Below, piece after piece: positions 63,323 through 64,000 of a stretch of 64,000 nucleotides of DNA. The notes below the pieces were generated by a model. That model did not search any database. It was not told the origin of the DNA and saw only the letters and a list, made by a program, of their open reading frames with translations. Both the position numbers and the translations under genes were made by a program. Position 1 is the stretch's first letter. Every line of letters starts with the position of its first letter. Source of the stretch: JAMXLO01 sp963812505 (GTDB lineage: Bacteria > Pseudomonadota > Alphaproteobacteria > Acetobacterales > Acetobacteraceae); the NCBI GenBank assembly GCA_963812505.1, contig CAWEVM010000015.1, positions 372,001 to 436,000 of the forward strand, given 5' to 3'.

Positions 63323-64000
63323 TGGCGGACCCCCGCCGTATCCTGGTGGTGAAGCTTGGCGCCTTCGGCAACGTCGTCCTGTCGCTCGGCCCGTTCGCCG
63401 CGATCCGCCGCCACCATGCCGGCGCCCATATCACCCTGCTCACCACCGCCCCCTTCGCGGACTGGCTGGCGCAATCGCCCTGGTTCGACACCATCTGGAT
63501 CGACGAGCGCCCCGAGTGGTGGGATCTGTCCGGCTGGCGGCGGCTGCGGCGGCGGCTGATCGAGGCGCGGTTCGACCGCGCCTACGACCTCCAGACCTCC
63601 ACCCGGTCCAACCGCTACTTCCATCTGTTTCCTCACAAGAACCGTCCCGACTGGTCGGGCATCGCCTATGGCTGCGCACTGCCCGATCGCGACCCGAACC
63701 GAAATCGGACGCACGACATCGACCGCCAGCTCGGCCAGCTTCGCCAGGCCGGTATCGACCGTCGCGAACCCGTCGACCTGTCCTGGAGCCACGCCGATCT
63801 CACCCCCTTCGCTTTGCCGGACAACCTCGCGCTGCTGGTGCCCGGCAGTTCACCGCACCGTCCGGTCAAGCGCTGGCCAATCGAGCGCTACCGCAAACTG
63901 GCGGCGATGCTGACTGAACGCGGCTTATCGCCAGTGGTGATCGGTGCCGCGAACGAGCAGGATCTCGCGAGCGCAATCCCTGGCGCGCTCGACCTGACCG
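63322..64000 (+). CDS. Glycosyltransferase family 9 protein (partial)
   Basis: At least 226 codons, running off the window. ADPRRILVVKLGAFGNVVLS (GT9 opening), ITLLTTAPFADWLAQSPWFD, YDLQTSTRSNRYFHLF and LLVPGSSPHRPVKRWPIERY with the donor-binding HRPVKRWP are heptosyltransferase / ADP-heptose:LPS marks. Starts inside the deacetylase stop (TGATG). Likely adds sugars to lipopolysaccharide core. Confidence 0.9.
   Translation, partial: MADPRRILVVKLGAFGNVVLSLGPFAAIRRHHAGAHITLLTTAPFADWLAQSPWFDTIWIDERPEWWDLSGWRRLRRRLIEARFDRAYDLQTSTRSNRYFHLFPHKNRPDWSGIAYGCALPDRDPNRNRTHDIDRQLGQLRQAGIDRREPVDLSWSHADLTPFALPDNLALLVPGSSPHRPVKRWPIERYRKLAAMLTERGLSPVVIGAANEQDLASAIPGALDLT

Overview
This 64-kb window is high-GC chromosomal DNA from an alphaproteobacterium, most likely Acetobacteraceae (Rhodospirillales). 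That placement is an inference from gene content and order: the cluster rpmH-rnpA-yidD-yidC-engB with argB further down on the same strand, mreB / mreC-mreD-mrdA-mrdB, a plant-type DAHP synthase, and several GC-rich palindromic repeats of a kind common in this class. Most of the window is ordinary core and accessory metabolism. I see no CRISPR array, no complete prophage and no rRNA.

Layout. 0-5 kb: the end of an amidohydrolase, a chromate transporter, a GFA-type zinc protein, a carboxymuconolactone-decarboxylase-like protein, argB and an epoxide-hydrolase-like enzyme. 5-9.5 kb: a complete branched-chain-amino-acid-type ABC transporter (one binding protein, two permeases, two ATPases). 9.5-13 kb: a large secreted hydrolase and an intact IS256-family insertion sequence with perfect ends and an 8-bp target duplication. 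13-16.2 kb: engB, yidC, yidD, rnpA and rpmH. 16.4-20.8 kb: a TVP38 membrane protein, a mercuric-reductase-like flavoprotein, a histidine kinase and a Tam-like methyltransferase. 20.8-28.3 kb: cell-shape genes mrdB, mrdA, mreD, mreC and mreB, with an opposite-strand insert (a secreted small protein and a decayed MFS gene) between mreC and mreB. 28.4-34 kb: a small lipoprotein, a divergent phage-type repressor/Ner-like pair, three response regulators and a 64-aa gene behind an FNR/FixK-type site. 34-44 kb: miscellaneous enzymes, an HU-like protein and a solo molybdenum hydroxylase large subunit. 44-49 kb: tRNA-Val(CAC), a DUF3108 protein, gph, glmU and glmS. 49-59 kb: phzF-like, pncB, class II DAHP synthase and a complete peptide-type ABC transporter. 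58.8-64 kb: hicAB and an envelope-like group (unknown 623-aa protein, ELM1-like, polysaccharide deacetylase, glycosyltransferase 9).

Three things stand out. First, six apparent +1 frameshifts hit five otherwise intact genes, including essential glmS; three of them fall in the same 7-mer, CGGTACT. This points to systematic sequence error, or less likely to something biological. Second, FNR/FixK-type palindromes lie exactly 60.5 bp upstream of the start codons of both a 64-aa gene and the peptide-transporter binding protein. Third, a 12-bp palindrome, ATGAACGTTCAT, occurs twice, at the two ends of a response-regulator gene. Nothing here amounts to a demonstrably new system.
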